Source: Elymus sibiricus
Lineage: Eukaryota > Streptophyta > Magnoliopsida > Poales > Poaceae
Direction: 5' to 3'
Length of the DNA stretch: 64,000 nt
NCBI GenBank assembly: GCA_039707655.1
Contig: CM077665.1
Span: forward strand, 314,402,486 to 314,466,485
Shown here: one piece after another, positions 24,701 through 35,351 of the stretch
Layout of the letters: each line of letters begins with the position of its first letter
Numbering within the stretch: the first letter of the stretch is position 1
Translations under genes and position numbers: made by a program
Notes under the pieces: model-generated
Seen by the model: only the letters and a program-made list of their open reading frames with translations
What the model was told of the DNA's origin: nothing
Databases searched by the model: none

Positions 24701-25486
24701 CATTAAGAGCGCTCTTGTTGTGATCTTAGCCTCACGAGGAACTTCTGCCATAATGGTTCATGGTAATGGAAGAATAATAAACCATGAACCTTGAAGACTA
24801 TAGCAAGGTTACTAATCATCCTAAAGGAACGAGCAAACACTATCGACAAGAGTAAGCAGAATGATTCTCGGGTTCAAGAACCCAGAAACAGAATACCTAC
24901 GGACTAGATAGCATCACAGGATGCTTTCGATAACGATGGCCAGAATAACCACACTGGAAACACAAAACACAACTGGACTATTGGGTGGTTCTCTGAGATA
25001 ACATGGTTTCCTAAACACCTTTAACATATACGTCGAGGTAGAGGAGTACCTCAACACAACAATTAGTGTCCTTTGTCTGGCCCAAAATACATCGATTCAA
25101 GATGGAAGAGTTTGCAATTGCATCAGATTATTTATAACCTTTGGATAACTCGGACAGCATAACGGCTTTATGGGCATGAAATATGAGGCAACCTGCAAGA
25201 CAACTGACAACATAACATTGAATTCTTATGGAGACATCGATCCGGGAAAACAAAACATTTCCTATGGGTCTCTAGCATAGTAACTCATCATCCTGATAGA
25301 TAGATGAGAAATCCTAGTTCGTAATCCCCGTAGAATAAGGAAGAGGGTGACTCAGAATATGAATGACACAAGGAAAGGAGTAAAAAGAATCTTATGTTCC
25401 CTTCCACAATCAATTCCCTTATATAACTAAAGCAATTCTAGACTCAACATCGACCAGTTTGGCTTGGTAATCCTACAGGAAGTCAA
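21786..25486 (-). pseudogene. pol: Degenerate Gypsy polyprotein of F
   Basis: No long frame survives. On the minus strand several short stretches still resemble chromovirus pol in the right order. The block before the polymerase shows VVRDFPNIF near 23940-23975. The reverse transcriptase shows GYRQIKIRTND near 23610-23650 and ISFGLTNAT in another frame near 23530-23570. A QPDLNLRQ motif of the RNase H region lies near 22876-22900. Frameshifts and stops separate all of these. The gag and integrase parts were not recognised. Confidence 0.6.
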
Positions 25487-25498
25487 GCTCTGATACCA
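25487..25498 (-). promoter_or_regulatory. Primer binding site of F (initiator Met tRNA)
   Basis: The minus strand reads TGGTATCAGAGC, an exact 12-base complement to the initiator Met tRNA 3' end, four bases after the LTR end at 25503. Confidence 0.9.
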
Positions 25499-25502
25499 AC
25501 GC

Positions 25503-28500
25503 TGTTGGGAGCCCGATCCTAAGCCATATGAATCCAGCCTATAACATGTCACACCACTTTGCGGCCTCACGCACGGTAACCCACGGCTGCCACCTTACCT
25601 TGGCCGGGACCGTTTGCGCCTTTTGGCTCACGGATATGAACATGTCGCCAGCATTCACATGTCAAAGAACCCGGGTCGACATGACTAGTTATAGACCCAA
25701 GTGGCTCAACCATACAAGGACAGTCATACGTAACCCAACAATGCAGGTGTCGGACATCATCGTGTGTAGACGAGTCATAGCAAGCTACAGGGACTCCATT
25801 ACGCCGTGGGACATAAATGTCATCAACTGCGCATAGACGGGTCATAGCAGGCTACATGGACTCCATTACACTGCGAGACATTTCCCCGAAGGGACGGACA
25901 CAGCAGCAAGAAGGATACACGCCGGTCAATCAATGTGTCCGGAGAAGTAGCAAGCTACCAAGGCTCGGTGGAAGCACAAAGAGGCATTTCCCCGTAAAGC
26001 AGGCTACTAAGGGTATACAGCTAGGTGTCGAATCCCACACATACCAATGCATTTCAATCATACACGCACTATGCACGATATGCGTAGATACAACATGGCA
26101 TCACAACAAAACTCTACAACATAACATTTATTTAGGAGGCTCCGAAGAGCCAACATAGTATAATGTTACAAGCAGGAGGGGTCACATGACCCCACATTCA
26201 GAGCATACAAACAACAAGTGGAAGTTACATGTCTGAGTACAGACATCTAATAAAAGCGGCTGGAAGAGCCTGAAAAGCTACAACGACCATACCAAAGGAG
26301 CCAAACCTCTGTCTGGGATTCCCAAGCTAATCCGGTCAACATCGAACTTCGCGTAGTAAGAATCACTAATGAGACTGAGGTCTCATCTGCAAAAACATAA
26401 ATAAGCAAATGTGAGTAGAAAGGTACTCAGCAAGACATACATCAGAACTATCTACATATGCATCATTGTCAACAAAGGGAGTTGTGGAGTTTATTGCAGC
26501 AAGCCAGCTTTGACTCTTGGCTAACCTGTACTACGCCTATGAGTACTTTCTTTGAGGTGGCGTATCACACACGAGTCCACATATTCACCACATCAATACA
26601 CCACTATGGATCCTCTCTCGTCTTCCTACGAGAAGCCATCCATAGCACTCACACTTATCTGGAGCATTTTAGAGTATCCATTTAAAGTTATCTATGAACA
26701 ATGCAAGTCTCCAAGTAGTCCATATCCGCGGACGCGACTATTCGAATAGATAGATTACCCCGCAGGGGTGTACTTCATCACACATGCTCCCGCCACTTAT
26801 CGCCATGTGCACGTTAAAAGACACCTCGGCAACCTTCAAGCGGAAGCCAGGCGAGGGAGTCGGCCACGGACGTTAACTTACAACGACTCACGTCCAAGGC
26901 AGTTGCCTATCTGAGTTGGAACCCATAATGGAAGTCCAGCCGAGGTTTCCAACATGGCCTCAAACGTTGTGTGCAGGGCCCCAAGCCGGTCCCGATTGGG
27001 CCGTTCATCCACTTCGCAGGCCCGGCCACACCTATCAACGTTTCGAACTACTGCGACTCCTGGATTGAGAACAGAGTATGTTAATAGGCCGAGAGGGGTC
27101 GAGTTACCGGAACCCAATGTGCGGTAATAGCTATTCTTGGAACACAAACACGGAACTCAATTCCTACGAGCGGTCTCAATGAGACAACCCACCATATACT
27201 CCTACATGGCCTCTCATCGCTACCTTTACCAAAACAGGTTCAACACTTAACCCTCATCATCAGGACACAATCATTTCACTCCGGTTCGTCACCCAGATGA
27301 ATCAGACCTGACACAACTCTAAGCATAGCAAGCATAACAGGGTTATAGCACAACATGGCTCAAGCATCTACCAGGTATGGTAGGTTGCTTGGTTCAGCTA
27401 TTTACTGTGACAATGACAGGTCATGCAAAGGAGTGGGTTCATCTACCGCAACACAAGTAGCAGTTGAATCGCATTGTCCTAATGCATTGAAATGAGAGCA
27501 AGAGCGAGAGAGTGGGATTGTATCGAATATGCTCAAGGGGGGAGTTGCTTGCCTGACACTTCTGAAGATAACAATGAGTCTTCATCAGTGGCATCGATCT
27601 CAACGTCAGAGTAACGTCTATCGAGAGAGAACAATACTGGCAAACAAGGAAATGAACACATTCAATGCAATGCAACAAACATGATGTATGATATGGCATG
27701 TTAAGGTACTGAATTCACCTAGCACCATATTTAGTCATATTAATTGAAGTGGAATTCAAATATATACTACATTCCAACTCCAACACTACTTATCAAATTG
27801 TCCTAATCATAAAATGTCCTAGTTGGTGATGTTAACTTGTTCAAACGTGCATGGTCATGGCATAAACAGATTCATTGGATTTTTCTGATCATTTTTCATA
27901 TATAAATTATTTCAATCTGAGTTACAGATTATTTTCTATGAATTTTAGAAGTTTTAGCTATTTTCTGCAATTTTCTGAATTATTTTTATTCCAGAAATTA
28001 TTTACTACGTCAGCCTGAGGTCATGCTTGCGTCAGCAGTCAACAACGCCGGTCCCAGGTCAAACCTGACGACCGGGGCCCACACGTCAGTCACACAGGGC
28101 CAATCCCCGCGCTGACTAGGGTTTGACCCACGGTGGGGCCCTCTGTCAGTGGCTCAGGGGCTCAGTTAATGGCATCATTAGCCACTAATGACGTTGCCAC
28201 GTCAGGGGTCACCGGAGTTGGCCGGCGGCGACCAAGTTCGCGGCGGAAGTTCGCCGGAACTAAGCTACGAGCCGCGGGCGGCGATGCTGAGGCCTCCAGA
28301 GGCATGCCCAAGCTCGCCCGCATCCAGGGGAGCATGCGGCTGGTCACGGGAACGCCGGAGACGTCGGCGGCGAGCTTGTCCACGGCGACGCCCGTACGGG
28401 GTTGGCCAAAACGGCGTTGCAGCGGGCCTCGAGCCCTGCCGAGGGTGTCTAGGGCATCCTGGAGGGGTCCCGAGCAGCTTGGCGTGCTCTAGCGCGAGCG

Positions 28501-29539
28501 GGGCATGCTAAGGCCACGGCGGCTTCATCGCCGGCGGAAGAAGCTTCCGGCCATGGTGAAGCTAACGGCTGGGGCGGGGGACGGCATTGGGGCATGGGGG
28601 AATCGAAGCGGAGGCTCACCGCGGGTCTAGCAGAGGCGACGACAGGGTCGGGGGAGATCTGGACGGAGCGAATTGACCGGCGGCCGTCGTCGGAGCCGAG
28701 GACGAAGACAATGATGGTGGCGATGCAGTGGTTCCTCCGACGTCTTGTGGCTCGGGAAGGAGGTCTAGGGCTTCCAGGCGGAGCTGTTGGACGGCTCAGG
28801 GAGGCGGAGCAGCGACGGTGGCCGCGGTGGTGGCGAACGGCGGTGACAGGTGCGTGCGGCTGTGAGGAAGAGAGAGCAGCAGGGAGAGGGAGAGAGCAGA
28901 GGAGGGGGAATGGATCAGGACGCCCGGGGCCGTCGTGCTGGCGCGGTTAGAAGGGCCGGGGCTGCCCAGGTGGAAGCAGGAGGTGGCCGGCGTCGGCCGT
29001 GCTCGGCTTCGCCTCTGCCTACTGGCAGAGGTAGAAGACGACCCTGCCCCTTTGGGCTGGGCCTCTTCTGGCTCAGGTAAGCCCAGGTAAATGGCCCTTT
29101 CCCTTTATTTGTTCTGTGTTATATTTTCTGACATTTGTTTTGGCTCAGATAAAATACTAAACCAATTTCTCTAAACCTAAGAATTATCATGTGGTCTTAG
29201 TGGATTTTACCAGTGCCACATAAAAAGTTTCAGATTTATTGGACTTATATTTGATTTATAATAATTATAAATCCAATGCAAATAATTGTTTGGTTAGTTC
29301 AAAAACCCAAAATAAATACTTCTGTGATTCCAAAAATATTGATTTGAATTTTACCTCTTGCCAATATTTTCTTAGAATACCAGGAACATTTTCTTGGAGT
29401 TATTTGAGGCAATTTTTATATTGCTTATTTGACAAAAAATTGCATAGTGAGGCTTGATCACCCCTCATTTCATTTTCAAAGAATTTAAAAATGCATGCAT
29501 GAATGCATTGGCAATCATAATTAAACTAGGGCTGTGACA
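25503..29539 (-). repeat. 5' LTR of F (4037 bp)
   Basis: Nearly identical to 17713-21747 by eye, with scattered substitutions and small indels. Its first bases are TGTTGGGAGCCCG rather than TGTCGGGACCCCG. Confidence 0.85.
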
Positions 29540-30184
29540 ATGATGATCTTGACATCCTCAAGATGGACCACCTTTCTTGATTGTGTTGGCTTGATGAAGA
29601 CTAGTGGATTGCTCCCCCATACTCCACTATGGGTGAGCCACTCTTCATCACATCTTCACAAGTCCATTGTCACCACAATGGACAGCAAGCTTCAAGCATG
29701 ATCTCTTCATGATGCTCCACTTGAACTTGCACACCGCAATCTTGATGACAATCACCACTTGATGTCATCCTCCATGGGTTGTATGAGATCTTCCACTTGA
29801 CGCAAGCCCATGGAAACATACCTAACCCCACATAGAACTCTCACGTAGACCATGCGTTAGTACACAAAGCGTAATGGACAATACATACCGTACCATAAGA
29901 TCACCTGATCCCTCTTGGTACATCTTGTACACTTTGTGTGTTTATCAGCTTGATTCACTCTTTGAGTTAGTCTTGATCAACCTTGTATCATATCTTGTCT
30001 ATGACCAATATTTGGATAAAACCTTGAATACCACCTTGGTCACCATATAAACTCCTTGAAACCAACAGATGGACTTCAAGAAGTGCCTATGGACAAATCC
30101 TTCGAATATAACTCAAGGCAACCATTAGTCCATAGGGATTGTCATCAATTACCAAAACCACACATGGAGAAATGTGCTCTTACA
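29540..30184 (-). repeat. 5' LTR of E, second part
   Basis: Continues E after the duplicated ATGAT (29540-29544) and matches about 9580-10219. It ends CTCTTACA at 30184, after which the antisense gene of A resumes. Confidence 0.85.
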
Positions 30185-30189
30185 GCATG

Positions 30190-31202
30190 CTTGCACGGAA
30201 GACGAAGAATCCCTCGCCGCGGCGAGGGAGGCCCGCGATCGTGCCCTTGAGGAAGCCCGGGCCGTGGACTGCCGGCGTGAGGCTGCAGAGAAGCACGGGG
30301 AAGAGCTTCAAGCTTCCAATGCCGCCCCCGAGCGGCAAGTCCAAGCGCGCAAGGCCGCGCTCGCCGCCTCGGCGGGTAGGCCGTCCACGGGCGAAGCGAA
30401 GCTCCGCACACTTGAGGATACGCTGACGTTGGAAGCACTGGAACAAAGCCTGGAGCGCTCCAGGCTGGAGGTGATGGAGCGCCAAGTGACTGTCGCCGAG
30501 GACTCCCTCGCTTCTCGGGAGGCGAAGATCCAGGAAGAGGTCGACGAGAAGGTGGCGGAGGTTCGTCGGGCCCTCGCCAAGGACTACCGCGGGAAGATGA
30601 AGCTTTAGGAGTCCCGTTTCTGCAAGCGGCGCAACGACCTGAAAGGTGAGGCTGACGGCCTCAGGAAGAAGTTGGCCGCGGAGGAGCAGCGTGAAAAAGC
30701 TGCGGTGGACGCCCAGGCCGCCATCGAAGCTGAGCTGTCTTTCCTCTACACGCAAGTGGAGGACGTCACTTCCCTTGCGGAGAAGGCCTCGGACGAGGCG
30801 AACCGCACCCGGGGGCTGTAGCACACGCGCTCCCAGATGTTCCAGGCCGTCGAGAGGAGGGCCCACCAAGCCCTGAGCAGTATCTGCAACGTGAGCGTCT
30901 CTAGTCCGCTCGTTCCTGATGACGCCGGCTACCTTGGCTTCTTCACCAGGATCGTGGAGCGCCTTGAAGGGGGGGCAGAGAAGGCCCGCCAACTCGCGGA
31001 AGAGAAGAACCGTGACCTCCTCGCGCGGGCATCCTCTCGCGTCTTCAGCCACCTCCTTCGCTTCGACCCCAACTTCGAATTTGACTCCGTGATAGCCCCC
31101 ATGCCCGAGGTGATTCAAGGCGCCCTCAGGGCCCGGGTGGAGGATCACGTGGACGACCTAATCGCAGAGTTTTCCCCGGCTGGGGCGAGGACCGGCCTTT
31201 GA
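30190..31202 (+). pseudogene. Antisense gene of A, 3' half: coiled-coil and C-terminal domain
   Basis: After removal of E and one target copy, the frame that ended ...LGRLQRDH at 7770 continues with CTEDEESLAAAREARD here. The next 200 codons are rich in Glu, Ala, Arg and Leu with heptad spacing, a long coiled coil. A conserved-looking C-terminal part (DDAGYLGFFTRIVERLEGGA and FSHLLRFDPNFEFDSVI) ends at TGA 31200-31202. Two in-frame TAG codons (30606-30608 and 30819-30821) interrupt it, both where CAG is likely. Coiled coil plus this tail is usual for the PF04195-containing plant transposon proteins. The gene is dead in this copy. Confidence 0.65.
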
Positions 31203-31994
31203 TCGAGGGGCATGAGTCTGACGGCGGTGACAGCGACAGCGGCGATGGTGACAGCACATCTCCCTAGGTCATCTTTTTCCTATTTTCCTGTCAAGATTTT
31301 GAATACGACCCCGCGGGGAAGTGAGAGTATTTTGGAAGAAACTCCTTTATGATGTATCAAGTAACGTTGTACTTCCTTGCGTCGCCTTTCCTTTGCTCGT
31401 CGTGGGTCGTGACCCCTGAGGAGGGGCGGGTCATTACCATTATACCGAGTAGCGGTGCCCGGCCATGGTCGGGAGGCGGATGTTTCGGCGGGGGCTTCGG
31501 GCCACGCGTGCCTGCTGGCTCACTTGAGAGTGTCGCGCGAGGATTCGGACGCCAAAGCCTTGGCGAGGCGTGCACGCGGGCAGGCTTGCGGCTGTTGTGA
31601 CCTTGGCCCTCGGGGGAGTCCCTCAACGCCGCTGGGGATGTCTCAACGTGCACACCGTGCCCAACCCCCGTTCGTGGGGCGCGCAAGGGAGAGAGAGCTG
31701 GCAAGGAGAAACGAGACTTTATTTGAATAAATACACAAAAACTCCAAACTTATCCAAAAAATGGCAGATTTGGTTACAAAAGAGAGCAAAGAACAGCCGC
31801 ATCCGGCACCTAAGCTAGTCTTCCCACCAGCGCGGAGCATGGGACTTCCACTAGGCATAGGCATAGTCATTGGAGGACCGTGTCGTCCACCAGCGCGGAG
31901 CATGGGGCTTCCACTTGGGCATGGGTGGGGGCCCCTCCGCGTCCTCGGGGGACCCCGGGCGTATACAACCCACTCATTATTACGTGAGAGTGTC
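31203..31994. other. Non-coding convergent zone of A
   Basis: Lies between the 3' ends of the plus-strand antisense gene and the minus-strand pol remnant. Parts (31530-31980) match 37080-37560 of element B, including a repeated CCAGCGCGGAGCATGGG motif (31828, 31891). It holds no gene. Sense and antisense transcripts would converge and could overlap here. Confidence 0.55.
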
Positions 31995-32203
31995 ACGGGT
32001 AGAGCCTAGGGGGGCATAGGGTGCTCCATACCTCCGGGGCGCGGACCCCATCCCTTGTCCCCAGGCACGCGACAGCGGGCCCGGGGTGCGCCAGGCCCCG
32101 AATAGATGCTCCCGCGGGACGGGAGCCCACGGGCGCCCTTTCCGGGGAGGACCTGCTCCGGGACGAGGTCTCCAGCTCCCGAGGGCCCGGAGGCACACGC
32201 CAC
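31995..32203 (-). pseudogene. pol: Integrase C-terminal remnant of A
   Basis: The minus strand matches the end of pol in element B (37564-37780) in DNA and in scattered residues: GAGDLVPEQVLPGKG here against VGDLVLRRVLSREG there, and a common ...LYP end in another frame. Only about 70 codons remain and the frame is broken. Everything upstream in pol is gone. Confidence 0.6.
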
Positions 32204-32350
32204 CGCTGTGGTAGTGCCGTGACCCCTTGCGGTGCGGACGGGGCCCGGTGCCGGACGCCCTCGCTATGCGCGAGGTCGGCCCCCGGTGCGTCACCCCGGC
32301 GCGCCTTGCCGGGGCTTCTGGGTGTCTCGCTCGGGCGCTCGACCCTCCGT

Positions 32351-32610
32351 CTCCAAGCAGGCAATGCCTGGCTTGGAGACGTGGACGAGTGCTCCAGCTT
32401 CTGTCCCCAGGCAGGCAACGCCCAGCCCGGAGACATGGGCGTGTGTTCCACCCTCTGTCTCCAGGCAGGCAGTGCCCGGCCTGGAGACATGGGTGTGTGT
32501 TCCACCCTCCGTCTCCAGGCGGGCAGCGCCCGGCCCGGAGATATGGGCGTGTGTTCCACCCTCCGTCTCCAGGCAGGCAGCGCCCGGCCCGAGGACATGT
32601 GCACCTGTTT
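32351..32610 (-). repeat. 54-bp minisatellite, five copies, in A
   Basis: CTCCAGGCAGGC-type starts lie at 32351, 32405, 32459, 32513 and 32567, exactly 54 bases apart. Each unit contains an imperfect palindrome (TCTCCAGGC...GCCTGGAGA). As 54 is divisible by three, the minus strand encodes an 18-residue repeat (PGRALPAWRRRVEHTPMS) that stays open across the array and on into the integrase remnant. The array sits where pol has been deleted. Confidence 0.9.
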
Positions 32611-32667
32611 GTGATGGCGCCTGACCTGATGACGTGCCTCGCGAGGTTGCTCATGCCAAGCAACCTC

Positions 32668-33339
32668 TCAAGGCCGACCACGCCAGCTCTCCCCACGAGG
32701 CTGCCCTTGCCAGGCCTGGCAGAGGTTGCCCGCGGGGACGTGGCCGCTCCACGGGGTGTCGATGTAGACGTGCAGCCCGCCGCCCATGTCAGGGGCGGCA
32801 GCCGCACTGGGCGATGCAGGGCGTCGCCCGCCGCGCATTGCCCGCGGCTCGCGAAGCTCCTTGACCGCGCTGGCGATGAACCCTGTCGAGCCTGGCGCCT
32901 CACGCCGTGCTGCTTGCTCGTGAGGGCGCGCATTGAAACGCGCCTCCAAGCGGTGCCCGAGCGCCTCTCTCGTCGCTTCCGTCAGGTCTGGAGCTCTCCA
33001 AGCGGAAGCCCCCAAGCCTGCCCCGGAGGAGATAGCCAGGGCCTCGCCGGCGGCATTGACGGGCTCGGCAACGCGTACCAGCCAGTCTCCGCATTCACCA
33101 GCCTGCGGCGAACCGCGGGAGGATGACGCCGCGGCTAGGGCGAGGGCCGGAGTAATGGCGCGGCCGTCGTGCCGCACTGTGTGCAGCGGCAATAGGTCTT
33201 GCTGCCCGTGAGCAGCCGGGTTGGCGGCAGCGTTAGCTGCTGGAGGGGCGGAGCGGCGTGGAAAACCGCGGCCCACGGGCGCCGTCTGAGCGATACGAGC
33301 GGCTCGGCGCTCGGCGCGAGCCCGACGAGCCATGGCCAT
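32668..33339 (-). pseudogene. gag: Gag N-terminal remnant of A
   Basis: The minus-strand frame starts at 33339, about 70 bases from the primer site, with ARRARAERRAARIAQTAPVG. This matches the gag start of element D (ARRARAERRATHVAQTAPVG at 51587). Further on, DWLVRVAEPVNAAGEA matches D's gag around 51887-51935. The gag core and zinc knuckle seen in D (62984-63696) are absent; after about 220 codons the frame ends near the minisatellite. It is a truncated, probably non-functional gag. Confidence 0.65.
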
Positions 33340-33385
33340 GGGAGCGACGGGGCGGAAACGAAGCGGAACCGGAGGGAGGATTCCG

Positions 33386-33410
33386 ACACGCCCCTACCTG
33401 GCGCGCCAAA
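33386..33410 (-). promoter_or_regulatory. Primer binding site region of A
   Basis: The minus strand reads TTTGGCGCGCCAGGTAGGGG directly after the LTR. The same sequence follows the LTR of D (51508) and, mutated, those of B and H. It is conserved between LTR classes and in the right place, but I cannot name the matching tRNA. Confidence 0.65.
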
Positions 33411-33957
33411 TGTCGGAATCCGAGCTCCGCAGACCCAAGAAGGTTCGAACTCTTGGGCGTGTGCGAAGATCCCAACCATCTCAAGTCTCAAGCCTGCCGC
33501 CCCATAGCCAAACCCTGCCGAAGATGCGCGAGAGTGCAAGAAGATGGACACGGAGATTTACCCAGGTTCGGGCGACCTTGCGGTGTAAAACCCAACTCCT
33601 GCTTTGGGTGGATTGGCCTCACGAGGGGGCCTGAGGATGAACGAGTACAAGGGTGAGCAACCTCGTGAGGGCGCTCGGGTGAGGATGGATTCGGTCCCTC
33701 TCTACGGTGGAGGCTAGCCCCTATTTATAGTGGCCTGGGTCCTCTTCCCTTATCGCACAGGCGGGAAGGGATCCCACAACGGCCAAATTTGAAAGGGGAC
33801 ATGAGGTACAACTTATCCTGACTAAAGGTGGTCTTCGCCTGCAAAGCAACTGGTCATGACGCAGAGGTGGGCTCGGCGATGACATCCGTCCTGCCGAGCT
33901 CGTGGTCTTGGTCTTGTTGGGAACCCGCGTACGTCCTTGCTTCCTTAGCACCAAAGG
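33411..33957 (-). repeat. 5' LTR of A, first part
   Basis: Begins TGTCGGAATCCGAGCTCCGC. A TATA-like box (TATAAATA on the minus strand) lies at 33722-33729. At 33919-33920 a 32-base deletion relative to the 3' LTR has TTG on both sides. Element B interrupts at 33957; the target AAAGG is at 33953-33957. Confidence 0.88.
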
Positions 33958-34809
33958 TGTCAGATTTCGGGCTCCGCAAAACCCTAGGAAGTTCGAACCC
34001 AGGGGCGTGTGCGAAGATTCCTCAACAGCTTCACCCCACCAAGCCCACAACGCGATACCCCCGCTCGATGGCGAGGAAGAAGATACCACACGAGAGTTTA
34101 CCTAGGTTCAGGCCGCTGCGGAGCGTAAAAGCCTACTCCTACCTTTTGTGGATTGCCTCATGAGGAGGTTTGTGTATGAACTAGTACAGTGGTGTGTTGC
34201 CTTGCGGGTGTGTTTGCGGGGTGGTTGTGTCTTTTTTCCTACCGGGCTACCCAGCCTCTATTTATAGCGGCCCGGGTCCTCTTCCCTTATCGCAATGGCG
34301 GGAAAGGATCCCACAACAGCCAAATTCGAAGGGGGACAAGTGGTACACCCTATCCTGACGAAAGGTGGTCTTCGCCTGCAAAGTAGTCGACGGTGATGTA
34401 GAGATGGGCTCGGCGATGACGTCCGTCCTGCAGGGCTCGGGGTCCTGGTCTTGTTGCACCAGAAGGGAAACCTTTGGGGGGCGCTTTGGGAACCTGCGCT
34501 CGTCCTTGTCTCCTTTGCACCAAAGAGGAAACTGCCCCCTCTGGCACGCTGGCGCCCGCCTGGCCTGGTTGTCGTCACCCTTGGCCTCCTGAGGCCATGC
34601 GTTGCATAGAAGCCTCCGCCACTCGAGAGGGGGCCTGGGGAGGCCTACCTCCCTGCGGGTCTTGGCGCTGTTTCCCCCGCGAGCTCGGGGCCTCGCGAGG
34701 GCCTTGTGTTGAGTAAGGCCGCGCCGGGCCGTGCTTGGTCGTCAAGGTGGGCCACGCCCTGGGCCGCAGGCAGGCAAGTCTGGGTACCCCCGTTCCCAGG
34801 ACGCCGATA
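33958..34809 (-). repeat. 3' LTR of B (852 bp, TatB class)
   Basis: Begins TGTCAGATTTCGGGCTCCGC on the plus strand. A TATA-like box (minus) is at 34259-34266. The class differs from TatA over much of its length, but shares the outer ends and a middle block. Confidence 0.9.
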
Positions 34810-35351
34810 GTAGCCCCCGGGCCCGAGGAGCGCTCGGGTTAGCTTCTGGGTGAAGCCACGGAGGATGGCCCGAAGCGCCGTGGGCCCCAACGCCTGCGGG
34901 CCCATCTTGACGCGTGGCGCACAATGAGACGTGGGTGCCTTGACTCCCCGTAGACGCCGGGAACCGCCCTGAGCCGAGCTGACGCGAGACCCACGTGTCT
35001 CCTTGGCCATCATTGCTCTTCTTTGAATGCGGCTGACCCCTTGCGTCCTCTCTCGCCTCGGGCCACACGGATGTGACCCAACGGGAGCAGAGGAAGCGGC
35101 ATGAGGCAGGAGAGCACGCCGAACGAGTCTGGCATGCGCCGCTCGAGGCGCGCGGCGACTCCCCTTCCCACGACGCCTCGGCAACTGCTTCATCTGGCCT
35201 TTAACCGTCGCACGTTGTGGGGCCATCAATACCCGGGATTGGGGAAACGCCGGTTGGCCTCCGTCCAGCTATAAAATGGGCAGGGGGGAACTGAGCCCCC
35301 AGCCCATTCCTACTTCGTGCTCCCCCGCCTTCGTCTTTCATTTACCCCATC
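34810..35351 (+). promoter_or_regulatory. Purine tract of B and promoter region of its antisense gene
   Basis: The first 20 bases read on the minus strand as a tract ending GGGCCCGGGGGCTAC against the LTR. On the plus strand a well-placed TATA box, TATAAAAT, lies at 35270-35277. It is 75 bases before the ATG at 35352, leaving room for a start site near 35300 and a short pyrimidine-rich leader. CCACGTGTC at 34991-34999 is a G-box-like motif. This is good evidence that the antisense gene has its own promoter. Confidence 0.6.

Larger units (their letters stand above)
17713..29539 (-). mobile_element. Element F: Gypsy chromovirus-type element with 4-kb LTRs
   Basis: LTRs of 4035 and 4037 bp (17713-21747 and 25503-29539) flank only 3.75 kb of internal DNA. 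The target duplication ATGAT is at 17708-17712 and 29540-29544. The primer site (initiator Met tRNA) and purine tract read on the minus strand. The internal region keeps scattered, frameshifted traces of a Gypsy polymerase. The proportions (long LTRs, short degenerate interior) resemble the LARD class of non-autonomous elements known in barley and wheat. Confidence 0.85.
7773..30184 (-). mobile_element. Element E: Sirevirus-like Copia element, gag only, with nested F
   Basis: The LTRs, 7773-10219 and 15862-17712 plus 29540-30184, share the ends TGAA(A)GG...GCTCTTACA on the plus strand. The flanks are CCATG (7768-7772) and GCATG (30185-30189), a target duplication with one mismatch. Primer site and gag read on the minus strand. 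The internal region has a long gag-like frame and a repetitive 3' part with many purine-tract-like motifs, but no protease, integrase or reverse transcriptase. A large gag with coiled coil and two zinc knuckles, multiple polypurine tracts and palindromic LTR motifs are known features of the Sirevirus lineage (Maximus-like in Triticeae). E is therefore probably a non-autonomous derivative. Confidence 0.8.

Noticed and set aside
25487..25498. tRNA-like sequence (also 15848 and 56115)
   Set aside because: Only 12 bases complementary to initiator Met tRNA, next to LTR ends; primer sites, not tRNA genes.
30180..31148. 322-codon minus-strand ORF opposite the coiled-coil gene
   Set aside because: Shadow frame of a GC-rich coiled-coil coding sequence; the plus strand has the heptad pattern and the conserved tail.
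31993..32604. 203-codon minus-strand ORF built on the 54-bp repeats, considered as a gene
   Set aside because: It has no start context near a promoter and is produced by an in-frame minisatellite; reported as a repeat instead.
32351..32610. CRISPR-like array
   Set aside because: The units are contiguous tandem copies without unique spacers, in a plant nuclear retroelement.
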